In this document: piece by piece, positions 1-6,399 of the stretch
Numbering within the stretch: the stretch's first letter is position 1
How the letters are laid out: each line of letters begins with the position of its first letter
Source of the DNA: Candidatus Poribacteria bacterium
Lineage (GTDB): Bacteria; Poribacteria; WGA-4E; WGA-3G
Direction of reading: 5' to 3'
NCBI GenBank assembly: GCA_009845505.1
Contig: VXZL01000595.1
Coordinates: 1 to 13,957, forward strand
Length of the DNA: 13,957 bases
Translations under genes and position numbers: made by a program
Notes under the pieces: generated by a model
Seen by the model: only the letters and a program-made list of their open reading frames with translations
Told to the model about the DNA's origin: nothing
Database searches by the model: none

Positions 1-17
1 AAACCGATCTGTTTGTA

Positions 18-36
18 GTAGGGCAATTCATTGCCC
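18..36 (+). repeat. GTAGG-type intergenic palindrome, short copy
   Basis: GTA is followed by a perfect 7-bp stem GGGCAAT / ATTGCCC with a 2-nt loop (TC). It belongs by architecture to the (G)TAGG-plus-palindrome family found at six other places in this window, although it is shorter (19 nt against about 25). It lies 90 nt beyond the stop codon of the antiporter gene. No T-tract follows on either strand, so a classical terminator role is not supported. Confidence 0.6.
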
Positions 37-60
37 GTTAGCGAATCCCGCAAATCCTAA

Positions 61-87
61 AATCTTGTAAATCCTGATTCAGACAAT
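61..87 (+). repeat. Dispersed intergenic sequence fragment (copy A)
   Basis: This stretch ends in GATTCAGACAAT and can be aligned with 8504-8531 over its whole length with one gap; the last 12 bases are identical in both. Both copies are intergenic. This suggests an old dispersed repeat rather than chance, but two copies are weak evidence. No coding signal overlaps it. Confidence 0.4.
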
Positions 88-125
88 CCCTTGCTAAGTG
101 CCACTGGCTGACTGCTGATAGCCAC

Positions 126-1163
126 CTAATGCATCTCAATCGAAAGAACGTAACTCAAGATGGTTACCAAAATCCATGTTGCAACCAGCACCACGCCAAA
201 GGGACGTTTCAACTGGTCGCCTGATACAAAAATACCGCACCGGAAGACGATGAGAATGAACAACATTGCAGGGAATAGGAACTGGAAAAATTGACCGTCT
301 GCCTGTAGACCCCCTTGCGTTGCAGAGGCAGAGACACCCGCCACAAAAAGCACATTGAGAATATCCGCGCCGATGATGTTACCGACTGCTAATTCACCAT
401 GTCCACGTCTGACCGCTGTTATTGCCGTTACCAGTTCTGGGAGCGATGTTCCGAACGCAACCAGCGTCGCCGAGATAATATGCTTCGGCACGCCAATCCT
501 TTCCGCCATGATGCTTACGCTGGGGATTAAGATTTGAGCAGAAATAACAATAATAGCAATTGACCCGATGAGTTTAATAAGTGTTCTGAAGGATCCAGCC
601 TCCTCCGCCTCTGCCACTTCTCCGTTCTCAGGGTTCGCGCCTACTGCGGCTGCCCATCGGATGGATTGCCAGATGTACAGTGCCAGAAGGACAACAAAAA
701 TAACACCTACAAGTTGTGGCAGTGTCCCGCCTTGTGTGAAAACTTTTGCTGGAGATGTCCACGGAAAACAACCGACGACCAGAAGGATACCGGCACCTAC
801 CTGCACGTTTGAGAGGCGTGAAGCCAACTCGCGGTTGAGGGGTAAGGGAGCAATCAAGGATGCCAATCCCAAAATAAGCCCCGTATCACAAATAATCGAA
901 CCGACGGCGTTGCCGAGTGCAAGCCCGGGTTTCCCTTGTATTGCCGATAGTACAGAGACCGCCGCCTCTGGTGTTGTTGTACCGATGCTCACAATCGTTG
1001 CACCGATGACCGCTTTCCCCAGACCCCATCGGGTTGAGAGAATTACGGCTTCATCCACAAGCCAATCTGCGCCTTTGCCGAGTGTGTAAAGCGTCACCGC
1101 AATTATCGCAAAAAGAGCCAGGTTGGGTAAACCACTAATAATATCTGTAATCCACTGTTCCAT
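126..1163 (-). CDS. Sodium/calcium exchanger family (CaCA) antiporter
   Basis: An integral inner-membrane antiporter of 345 residues, close to the usual size of YrbG-like CaCA proteins. It carries the two inverted alpha repeats typical of the family: GTTTPE (residues 61-66) followed by GNAVGS (84-89) in the first half, and GTSLPE (238-243) followed by GNIIGAD (261-267) in the second. Glu66 and Glu243 are the expected cation-coordinating acids. About ten hydrophobic segments are split by a charged cytoplasmic-type linker around residues 176-192 (ENGEVAEAEEAG). In the first repeat the usual GSN reads GSI, with an Asp at 93, so the exact ion cannot be deduced. The ATG at 1163 is preceded by AAAGGGG about 8 nt upstream and by its own sigma70-like promoter at 1210-1238. 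The family usually exchanges Ca2+ for Na+ or H+. Family assignment is firm; ion specificity is inferred. Confidence 0.92.
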   Translation of the reverse strand: MEQWITDIISGLPNLALFAIIAVTLYTLGKGADWLVDEAVILSTRWGLGKAVIGATIVSIGTTTPEAAVSVLSAIQGKPGLALGNAVGSIICDTGLILGLASLIAPLPLNRELASRLSNVQVGAGILLVVGCFPWTSPAKVFTQGGTLPQLVGVIFVVLLALYIWQSIRWAAAVGANPENGEVAEAEEAGSFRTLIKLIGSIAIIVISAQILIPSVSIMAERIGVPKHIISATLVAFGTSLPELVTAITAVRRGHGELAVGNIIGADILNVLFVAGVSASATQGGLQADGQFFQFLFPAMLFILIVFRCGIFVSGDQLKRPFGVVLVATWILVTILSYVLSIEMH

Positions 1164-1209
1164 TAACTGCCCCTTTCAAGGAGATATAGCATGTTTGTTT
1201 TCTGAAAAT

Positions 1210-1238
1210 AGAATAGCATATACCTTTGATACAGTCAA
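1210..1238 (-). promoter_or_regulatory. Sigma70-like promoter of the antiporter gene
   Basis: On the minus strand TTGACT (1233-1238) and TATTCT (1210-1215) are separated by exactly 17 nt. They match consensus at 5 of 6 and 4 of 6 positions. Transcription would start near 1203, about 40 nt before the ATG at 1163. The antiporter therefore need not be co-transcribed with the upstream membrane protein gene. Confidence 0.65.
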
Positions 1239-1268
1239 GTCTTAGTTATCAGTTTTCCGTACCAACCA

Positions 1269-3212
1269 TCAATAATAAAATGTATATGTCGGTCTATCGA
1301 GGAGGATGCTTAGAATATTCCAGAAGCTGCCCATCACAAAATCTCCTAACGCCAAGCCAAGAAAGAGTGGAACTGCCTTTCGGTAGAGACCGAGCCCACC
1401 GTATTTAAGGACGCTCCATTTGGCGAGCGCGCTGATAATAAACGCTGCCCAAAAGAGATGGAGATGGAAGGAGACCCCATAACCGAGCGGATGGATCGGC
1501 CACCAAAACAGCCGACTCCGTACGGCTGAAAGTAGGAGTGTTAGGGAGAAGCCGATCGTTATCGCGGCGATATGACCGCTGTTTGGGTCTTGTGGCGAAG
1601 TGAGCCACCCCTCAAGGAAGCGATACGCTCTCCCGCCGAAACTATTAATCTGTCCGCCTACTTTACCGGTATTAACGCCGAGGTTGAAGAACGTCTCTAC
1701 TAACATGAAGATACACAATGGCATTGCGATGACTGTTAAGGTGAGCATAAGACGGGACAGACCTTTTACGTCAAGGTTGCCGCGTTCGGCGAGTTTGAAT
1801 GCCTCAAGTTGATGCGGCATTGGATGACTCCGGTTGTCTCTGTTGAACCAGAAAAAGAGGGCAAACCAGGTCAGGTTTTGTGCCTTGATGCGCCGCGTGC
1901 CGAATATGCTGACGAGGCTATGGTGTGGTCCAATAAAGGTTGTTGAGTGAATAGGAAAGCCGATTTGTGCTCGGATGCGTGTAAGTGGAATCGCAATCGT
2001 TGCGAAATGTGCGGCAAAAAATAGGATCGCAATCCACAGTGCCATTCCGCCGCGCATTGCGAATCCGATGATGAATATTCCACCGAGAACGAGACCCAGA
2101 AATGCGCTTCTGTATCGCATCGGTTCAGCGGCATCGGCTGTTCCTCTTTGTCCAAACGCCGTACGAAATGCCCGCCAGATGTGCCGACGTGTACCCCAAA
2201 GGGCGACCGCGCAGATACCAATATACGCCCCGATGTTCTGTTCGTAAGGATAAGGAAAACCAGGAACGTTCTCCAGCCCTGTTAGGATCGCAATGAAATA
2301 TTGCACTTTATAGAGAAAGAAAAAGAGGAGACAGGATGAAAGCAGTTCGAGTGGCATGAGGAATCCGAGTCCGACTGCGAATGGGTAGATAATGATTGCA
2401 TTTCCGCCCCGGAGGAGTGCCGTCCACGGTTTTTCGGTGAATAGCGCGTTGAGAGGTATGTGCTTATTGGGGAATGCTGGAATAGATGGGAAAAAGATGT
2501 TGAGTCCGTTGAAAAGACTGATGATTGCGGCAATGCCAAAGCCCCACCACATCGCCCGATTGCGAAGGAATCGGTTTGTATTGTAGGCGAGTTGGTACGG
2601 GAGTTCAACGATCGGATATACGAGCCGTTCTTGTTCTGTCCACTGCTTTCGGAGGATAACGTTGATACACTGCATCACGAAGATAAGCGCGAAGGTGAAG
2701 GCGCACCACCAGAACGTCGGGATCGCCCATTTCATTAAATAATAGGTCTCAAAAAACGGTTCATCGCCGAGATAAAAGGCGCGCAGCACGCTTGAATCGT
2801 TGATTGTTAGCCAATCTGGTAAGTAGCTCCAAAACAGTTCGCGCCACTCGTTTTCGGGTGTGCCGAAATAGAAGGCGTGGACAATAATTGAGACGAGCGG
2901 GAGGAACATATCGTAAGACATGAACAGAAGTGTTATGGACATTAGCACATAGAGGCTAATCAGTTCGCCACCTGTTAGGGCGTGCTTGGCTACATATTTT
3001 TTTAACACGAGGTTGATTGTGGCGATGACCAAGAGCGTGAACACAACACTGTAGAAGGGTGCCATCAACGTCGGGAACGTGTATCGGAGTGCTTCACATT
3101 CGATATGCCATTTGTAGATGAAAGGTAAAAGTAGCAGAGATATAAGAATGGTACGGGCGGTAATTTTTTCACGGTTTGGTGTTTCTGTAGGTGTGCGTGC
3201 TGATGAAGACAT
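1269..3212 (-). CDS. Large multi-pass membrane protein, DUF6785/DUF6784-like
   Basis: A 647-residue polytopic membrane protein with roughly 12-14 hydrophobic segments, for example 20-34, 48-70, 84-116, 160-187, 219-240, 268-310, 368-410, 484-508, 546-563, 582-598 and 613-636. Short conserved-looking polar blocks interrupt them: WTEQERLVYPIVELP (191-205), GLENVPGFPYPYEQ (312-325), WPIHPLGYG (571-579) and ALGDFVMGSFWN (621-632). The size and the WPxHPLGY-like block recall the uncharacterised DUF6785/DUF6784 proteins known from Poribacteria and Planctomycetes, recognised from memory. The architecture is transporter-like; no substrate can be read from the sequence. No clear Shine-Dalgarno precedes the ATG at 3212, but a good promoter lies at 3291-3319. 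It is divergent from the mandelate racemase-like gene, which suggests, without proving, that it imports that enzyme's substrate. Confidence 0.8.
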   Translation of the reverse strand: MSSSARTPTETPNREKITARTILISLLLLPFIYKWHIECEALRYTFPTLMAPFYSVVFTLLVIATINLVLKKYVAKHALTGGELISLYVLMSITLLFMSYDMFLPLVSIIVHAFYFGTPENEWRELFWSYLPDWLTINDSSVLRAFYLGDEPFFETYYLMKWAIPTFWWCAFTFALIFVMQCINVILRKQWTEQERLVYPIVELPYQLAYNTNRFLRNRAMWWGFGIAAIISLFNGLNIFFPSIPAFPNKHIPLNALFTEKPWTALLRGGNAIIIYPFAVGLGFLMPLELLSSCLLFFFLYKVQYFIAILTGLENVPGFPYPYEQNIGAYIGICAVALWGTRRHIWRAFRTAFGQRGTADAAEPMRYRSAFLGLVLGGIFIIGFAMRGGMALWIAILFFAAHFATIAIPLTRIRAQIGFPIHSTTFIGPHHSLVSIFGTRRIKAQNLTWFALFFWFNRDNRSHPMPHQLEAFKLAERGNLDVKGLSRLMLTLTVIAMPLCIFMLVETFFNLGVNTGKVGGQINSFGGRAYRFLEGWLTSPQDPNSGHIAAITIGFSLTLLLSAVRSRLFWWPIHPLGYGVSFHLHLFWAAFIISALAKWSVLKYGGLGLYRKAVPLFLGLALGDFVMGSFWNILSILLDRPTYTFYY

Positions 3213-3290
3213 AGTGAGCGTCTACTGGATGACTGGAAGTCCATGAAGGATCGTTGGCGTGTTAGCGGGAAAAATGAACCATCTGCTCAT

Positions 3291-3319
3291 ATTTTACGTT
3301 GATTTAGGTAAAAGTTCAA
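3291..3319 (-). promoter_or_regulatory. Sigma70-like promoter of the large membrane protein gene
   Basis: On the minus strand TTGAAC (3314-3319) is followed after 17 nt by TAAAAT (3291-3296). The matches to consensus are 4 of 6 and 5 of 6. It predicts a leader of about 70 nt before the ATG at 3212. No equally good plus-strand promoter was seen in this gap for the divergent gene at 3372. Confidence 0.6.
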
Positions 3320-3371
3320 GGAAATCCGTGAGAAAGATTGAGGTTAATCCCGCCTCCAGAGGTATTGAATT

Positions 3372-4514
3372 ATGAAAATTACACACGTTGAGGCGTTCGC
3401 GCTTCGGTTCCAACCCGAGAGATCATCAACACAACAGGGACCGCATTATTCCGTTGCCCCCGAAGGGTGGCGTTCCATCTATTCACGCCACCATGAGACG
3501 ACGGTTGTCCGAATCACTACGTCAGACGGAATCGTCGGCTACGGCGAAGCACAAAGTCCGGTCTCCCCACGCACATCCAAAACGATTGTCGAAGATTTAT
3601 GTCGTCCAGTACTCATGGGAAAAGATCCGTTTGATGTGGAATACCTCTGGCAGCGCATGTTTACCTCCATGCGGGAGCGTGGGCACTATACGGGATTCTT
3701 TATTGATGCGCTCGCTGGATGTGATATTGCGTTATGGGACATCATCGGACAGGCGTCTGGCAAACCCGTTCACAAAGTCCTCGGGGGTCGGTATCGGGAT
3801 AGGATTCCTTTGTATGCTGGCGTAGGAGGCACCACACCGGAGAGAGCCGTCGAGCAAGCGACTAAACACGTTTCACAAGGCTATGGTGGGTTAAAGATTC
3901 ACGCAACGCACGGGCGCGCCGAGATTTTGGAGATTGTCGCGGCAGTCCGCGAAGCCGTGGGTCCAAAAATCAAATTGATGGTCGATCTCCATACCCAATA
4001 CAGCGTCCCAGAGGCGATTATGCTCGGACGTGGGCTCGAGGAATTGGATGTATTGTGGTTAGAATCGCCGACGGCACCTGAAGACATCCCTGGGCAAGCA
4101 GCATTGGCAGCGGCGTTGGATATGTCGGTTGCGATTGGGGAGTGGACGCGCACGCGTTATGAATTGCGGGAGGTGTTTGAACGGCGCGCCTGCGACATCA
4201 CGATGCCTGACATCGGTCGAACTGGCCTCACAGAGGGCAAACGCATCGCAAGCCTTGCTGATACCTACAACATTCCAGTGACACCACACATCGGTGGCGG
4301 TGGTATCTTATCAATTGCTGCAACCGTTCAATTTTCCGCAGCGATTCCGAACTTCCTGATTATGGAGCATTCCCCGGAAGCATATCAGATGAAAGGGCAG
4401 ATCACCACACGAAAACCGACTGTTGAGAACGGGGCTTTCGTCCTTGATGATGTGCCCGGAATTGGTGTCGATATTGATACCGATGCGTTAGCAGCATTGG
4501 CGATAGAAGATTAA
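3372..4514 (+). CDS. Mandelate racemase/muconate lactonizing enzyme family protein
   Basis: A 380-residue cytoplasmic enolase-superfamily enzyme of the mandelate racemase subgroup. The alpha+beta capping domain covers about residues 1-130 and the barrel about 140-350. Visible active-site residues are Lys175 and His177 on strand 2 (LKIHA), metal ligands Asp205 (MVDLH), Glu231 (WLESP) and Glu257 (AIGEW), the Asp280/His306 dyad (MPDIG, TPHIG), and Glu333 at the end of strand 8. The second Lys of the usual KxK motif is a His here, so a simple racemase mechanism should not be assumed; acid-sugar dehydratases of the group vary at this point. The substrate is unknown. The ATG has AGAGG 9 nt upstream (3358-3362). 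The gene converges on the hydroxyacid dehydrogenase, sharing the TTAA that holds both stop codons. Confidence 0.92.
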   Translation: MKITHVEAFALRFQPERSSTQQGPHYSVAPEGWRSIYSRHHETTVVRITTSDGIVGYGEAQSPVSPRTSKTIVEDLCRPVLMGKDPFDVEYLWQRMFTSMRERGHYTGFFIDALAGCDIALWDIIGQASGKPVHKVLGGRYRDRIPLYAGVGGTTPERAVEQATKHVSQGYGGLKIHATHGRAEILEIVAAVREAVGPKIKLMVDLHTQYSVPEAIMLGRGLEELDVLWLESPTAPEDIPGQAALAAALDMSVAIGEWTRTRYELREVFERRACDITMPDIGRTGLTEGKRIASLADTYNIPVTPHIGGGGILSIAATVQFSAAIPNFLIMEHSPEAYQMKGQITTRKPTVENGAFVLDDVPGIGVDIDTDALAALAIED

Positions 4515-5458
4515 TATCCCTTTTCCTTATCCACAACGTTGATTAAGGGTTCGCCGTTCACATAGCGATGCATGTTGTCAAGGAACGTCTGCATTGCGCG
4601 TTTGGCAATGTTCTGGGATGCACCGGCAGTATGAGACGTTAGAATCACGTTCGGAAGGGTCCAGAGTAGATTGTCGGGTGGACACGGTTCGGTATAGGTG
4701 ACATCCAATCCTGCGCCTGCCACTTTTCCACTTTTTAGTGCAGCGACCAAGGCATCCTCATCAACCACCTTGCCGCGACTGACGTTGATAAAGAAGCAAC
4801 CCTCTGGCAGGGCATCAAATTCGGCATGAGACAGCAATTTGTGGGTTTGCGGTGTGATTGGGCAACAGACCGTCAGCACTTCGGAACGGGAGAGAAATTC
4901 GTGTAACTGATCGAGTTGTCCTAATTCGTCAACGGTGTCCGGTTTTTCCATCGGTTCTGGGTCTACCGCAATCACTTCAAAATCGAATGCTTTGGCGCGT
5001 TGGGCGACTGCCCGACCAATACCGCCGAGTCCGAGGATTCCCATTGTCATTCCAGACACTTCGACGCATGGGAGCCACTTCCACTCTTTCTCACGCATCA
5101 GGTCGAGTTGTGTGTTGATGCCACGGGTTAGGGAAAGTAGCAACGCGAAGGCGTGCTCAGCAAGTTGGGGTCCATACAGACGCTTGCTGTTTATGAGTGT
5201 GATGGGACTCTCTTTGAAGGCGGGATACATCGACCTTTCCACCCCGACGAAGGGCTGCATCACCCATTGCAAGGATGTCGCGTGTGGGAGTGCCTCCTCC
5301 GACACCACGCCGTAGAGAATTTCAATATCTGAAATATGGTCCTTCAGTTGTCCGCCTTCGGGTAGAAATTGGATTTCCATTTCTGATGGGGCATCCTGCA
5401 GCATATCTGCAACTTCTTGGCTGATTCCACTGGCAATCAAGACTTTGTGTTTAGCCAT
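4511..5458 (-). CDS. D-2-hydroxyacid dehydrogenase, NAD-binding
   Basis: A 315-residue soluble oxidoreductase of the D-isomer-specific 2-hydroxyacid dehydrogenase family (glycerate/phosphoglycerate dehydrogenase-like), normal in length. The nucleotide-binding motif GLGGIG is at 143-148, with Asp166 closing the second strand (VIAVDP), which favours NAD over NADP. The catalytic triad is visible as Arg228 (NVSRGK), Glu257 (YTEPCP) and His276 (TSHTAG). The family interconverts 2-keto and D-2-hydroxy acids; the actual substrate cannot be told. The ATG has AAGGAG (5466-5471 on the minus strand) with a 7-nt spacer, and a strong promoter at 5512-5540. Being convergent with an acid-sugar-type enolase enzyme fits a shared hydroxy-acid or sugar-acid pathway, which is inference. 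Confidence 0.93.
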   Translation of the reverse strand: MAKHKVLIASGISQEVADMLQDAPSEMEIQFLPEGGQLKDHISDIEILYGVVSEEALPHATSLQWVMQPFVGVERSMYPAFKESPITLINSKRLYGPQLAEHAFALLLSLTRGINTQLDLMREKEWKWLPCVEVSGMTMGILGLGGIGRAVAQRAKAFDFEVIAVDPEPMEKPDTVDELGQLDQLHEFLSRSEVLTVCCPITPQTHKLLSHAEFDALPEGCFFINVSRGKVVDEDALVAALKSGKVAGAGLDVTYTEPCPPDNLLWTLPNVILTSHTAGASQNIAKRAMQTFLDNMHRYVNGEPLINVVDKEKGY

Positions 5459-5511
5459 TGATAGTCTCCTTCGTTATAGAATTTCCTGTGATAGCCTTTC
5501 ACATGTGCCGA

Positions 5512-5540
5512 AGTTTAGCACAAATTGGGGGGACTGTCAA
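5512..5540 (-). promoter_or_regulatory. Sigma70-like promoter of the hydroxyacid dehydrogenase gene
   Basis: On the minus strand a perfect TTGACA (5535-5540) is followed after 17 nt by TAAACT (5512-5517). The predicted start lies near 5505, giving a leader of about 47 nt before the ATG at 5458. A terminator hairpin at 5557-5593 sits just upstream, insulating this promoter from transcription further right. Confidence 0.72.
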
Positions 5541-5556
5541 TAGGAAGTTTCTCCTT

Positions 5557-5593
5557 AAAAACAGATAGGCGCGGTTTCCCAACCGCGCCTATC
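5557..5593 (-). terminator. Rho-independent terminator, also a TAGG-family palindrome
   Basis: A perfect 13-bp stem (GATAGGCGCGGTT at 5564-5576 and its complement at 5581-5593) with a 4-nt loop is followed on the minus strand by TGTTTTT (5563 down to 5557). It would end minus-strand transcription arriving from about 5600-5850. The stem is the same unit as the palindromes at 7900-7924 and 9518-9541, with one A-T pair changed to C-G on both arms. Confidence 0.7.
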
Positions 5594-5658
5594 GTTCCTA
5601 ATACGCATTCGTATGATTGCTGACGGCTATTTGAGAATCTGATTTCTCAGATTTCGCT

Positions 5659-5847
5659 TTATCCAATCCGTTTTTGGCGGGCGTTGATAGCATACCATAG
5701 AAGCCTTGTAATGCTGAGGGGCTGAGGACTTTTCGATGACCGACTCCCATAGCGAATGTTACGATGCCTGCGTCCCATCGCGCTGTAGAGGGCAGTCCTT
5801 TTCACGCGTATCCGTCTTAAGGCTCCTGGACCCGTCAATTTTGACAT
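5659..5847 (-). CDS. Doubtful small basic ORF, 62 codons
   Basis: The ATG at 5847 has an excellent Shine-Dalgarno (GGAGG, 5856-5860 on the minus strand, 8-nt spacer) and opens a 62-residue, very Arg-rich product beginning MSKLTGPGALRRIRVKR and ending ARQKRIG. No family is recognised. The composition is not like that of an ordinary soluble protein. Another frame of the same strand (stop at 5598-5600, open back to about 5801) reads more protein-like, with AGIVTFAMGVGHRK and LSPSALQGFYGM, and ends only 4 nt from the terminator hairpin. The two cannot both be right. One explanation is a decayed gene with a frame error; another is that neither is coding. Confidence 0.25.
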   Translation of the reverse strand: MSKLTGPGALRRIRVKRTALYSAMGRRHRNIRYGSRSSKSPQPLSITRLLWYAINARQKRIG

Positions 5848-5936
5848 TTCCGCATCCTCCGAGCAAGTCGCATCTTGGTTTTTCAAATCGTAACGTAAAA
5901 AAGCGGCATTGGGTTACAGAATTGTGCATAATCATA

Positions 5937-6028
5937 GTGAGGAGTCGGAGTTAGAAACCCCTCCCACAGGTATTGGGGTACCGCCTCCATCATAGTTAGA
6001 AGTCGCGACTGCGAGGTCGCTCCTACAG
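5937..6028. repeat. Two adjoining decayed palindromic repeats
   Basis: Positions 6002-6026 read on the minus strand as GTAGGAGCGACC followed by a 6-nt loop region and complement; the visible stem is GCGAC (6005-6009) / GTCGC (6016-6020). It is a 25-nt member of the (G)TAGG palindrome family. Immediately to the left, 5945-5966 holds a weaker copy-like structure, GGAGTT AGA AACCCC, with one mismatch in six pairs. The pair abuts the point where coding signal of the broken gene at 6064 begins, so the repeats may mark a deletion or rearrangement joint. Confidence 0.45.
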
Positions 6029-6063
6029 AGGAACTGAATGCGCTACCGACGACCATTTTCCGC

Positions 6064-6394
6064 TTGACAGATTCCACTAAAACCCTTACGCTCAAGGAAA
6101 ACCGAATCTCCCTTTACGGCGCGAAAGCGAGCAACACTATGCTGCAGCTAAAATATGCACGTTATACTCCACACGACGCGTATCTCCGTTTAACCAATGC
6201 ACATTACATGCTTGACGTAGATAGACGAAGCGGTGTTATTAATTGAGAGTTCGTTTGTCTCCGGTCATTCTTCCTATATCCTCGCGACGCGGGCAAGCGG
6301 CAAAGGCGACCACCTGCTTATTGTCCCACAAGGCGACACTCCCTTGGAAGCGATCTCTGGGTATGGGCTTTTTCCTGAAACGGAGATGCGGTAG
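6064..6394 (+). pseudogene. Frame-broken 5' part of the gene continuing at 6400
   Basis: Coding character runs through this segment but changes frame twice. From a TTG at 6064 the frame reads TKTLTLKENRISLYG to RRSGVIN and stops at 6244-6246 (TGA). Coding then continues one base later in the next frame (open from 6221) as ESSFVSGHSSYILATRASG, DHLLIVPQGDTPLEAISG and LFPETEMR, stopping at 6392-6394 (TAG). The original frame reopens at 6379 and runs into the 499-codon ORF. The two shifts (within 6221-6246 and 6379-6394) compensate each other, with net zero change of frame. Either the gene is a recent pseudogene or these are two sequencing errors. The upstream end looks truncated too: coding signal fades into repeats at 5937-6028, with no start codon backed by a Shine-Dalgarno. 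Residues expected between the last two blocks may also be missing. Confidence 0.6.
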
Positions 6395-6399
6395 AGACC

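Larger units (their letters stand above)
5598..6063. other. Repeat-rich spacer without a convincing gene
   Basis: Besides the doubtful ORF at 5659-5847 and the repeats at 5937-6028, this region has a small hairpin (AATCTGA TTTC TCAGATT, 5636-5653) and several stop codons in every plus frame around 5896-5940. From about 5941 the plus frame of the broken downstream gene is open, but the codons there translate repeat sequence, so they are not counted as gene. No promoter matching consensus was found in front of 6064. Confidence 0.5.

Noticed and set aside
568..1089. 173-codon open frame on the plus strand
   Set aside because: It lies wholly opposite the antiporter gene, has a Ser/Pro/Thr-rich composition typical of antisense reading, and lacks a ribosome site.
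5883..6095. 70-codon open frame on the minus strand
   Set aside because: It mainly translates the palindromic repeats at 5937-6028 and the start of the broken gene in antisense; no ribosome site was seen.
6368..6394. Programmed -1 frameshift at the run of five T
   Set aside because: A TGA in the target frame at 6376-6378 lies after the T-run, so slipping there would stop at once. The frame change must happen later, where no slippery heptamer exists.
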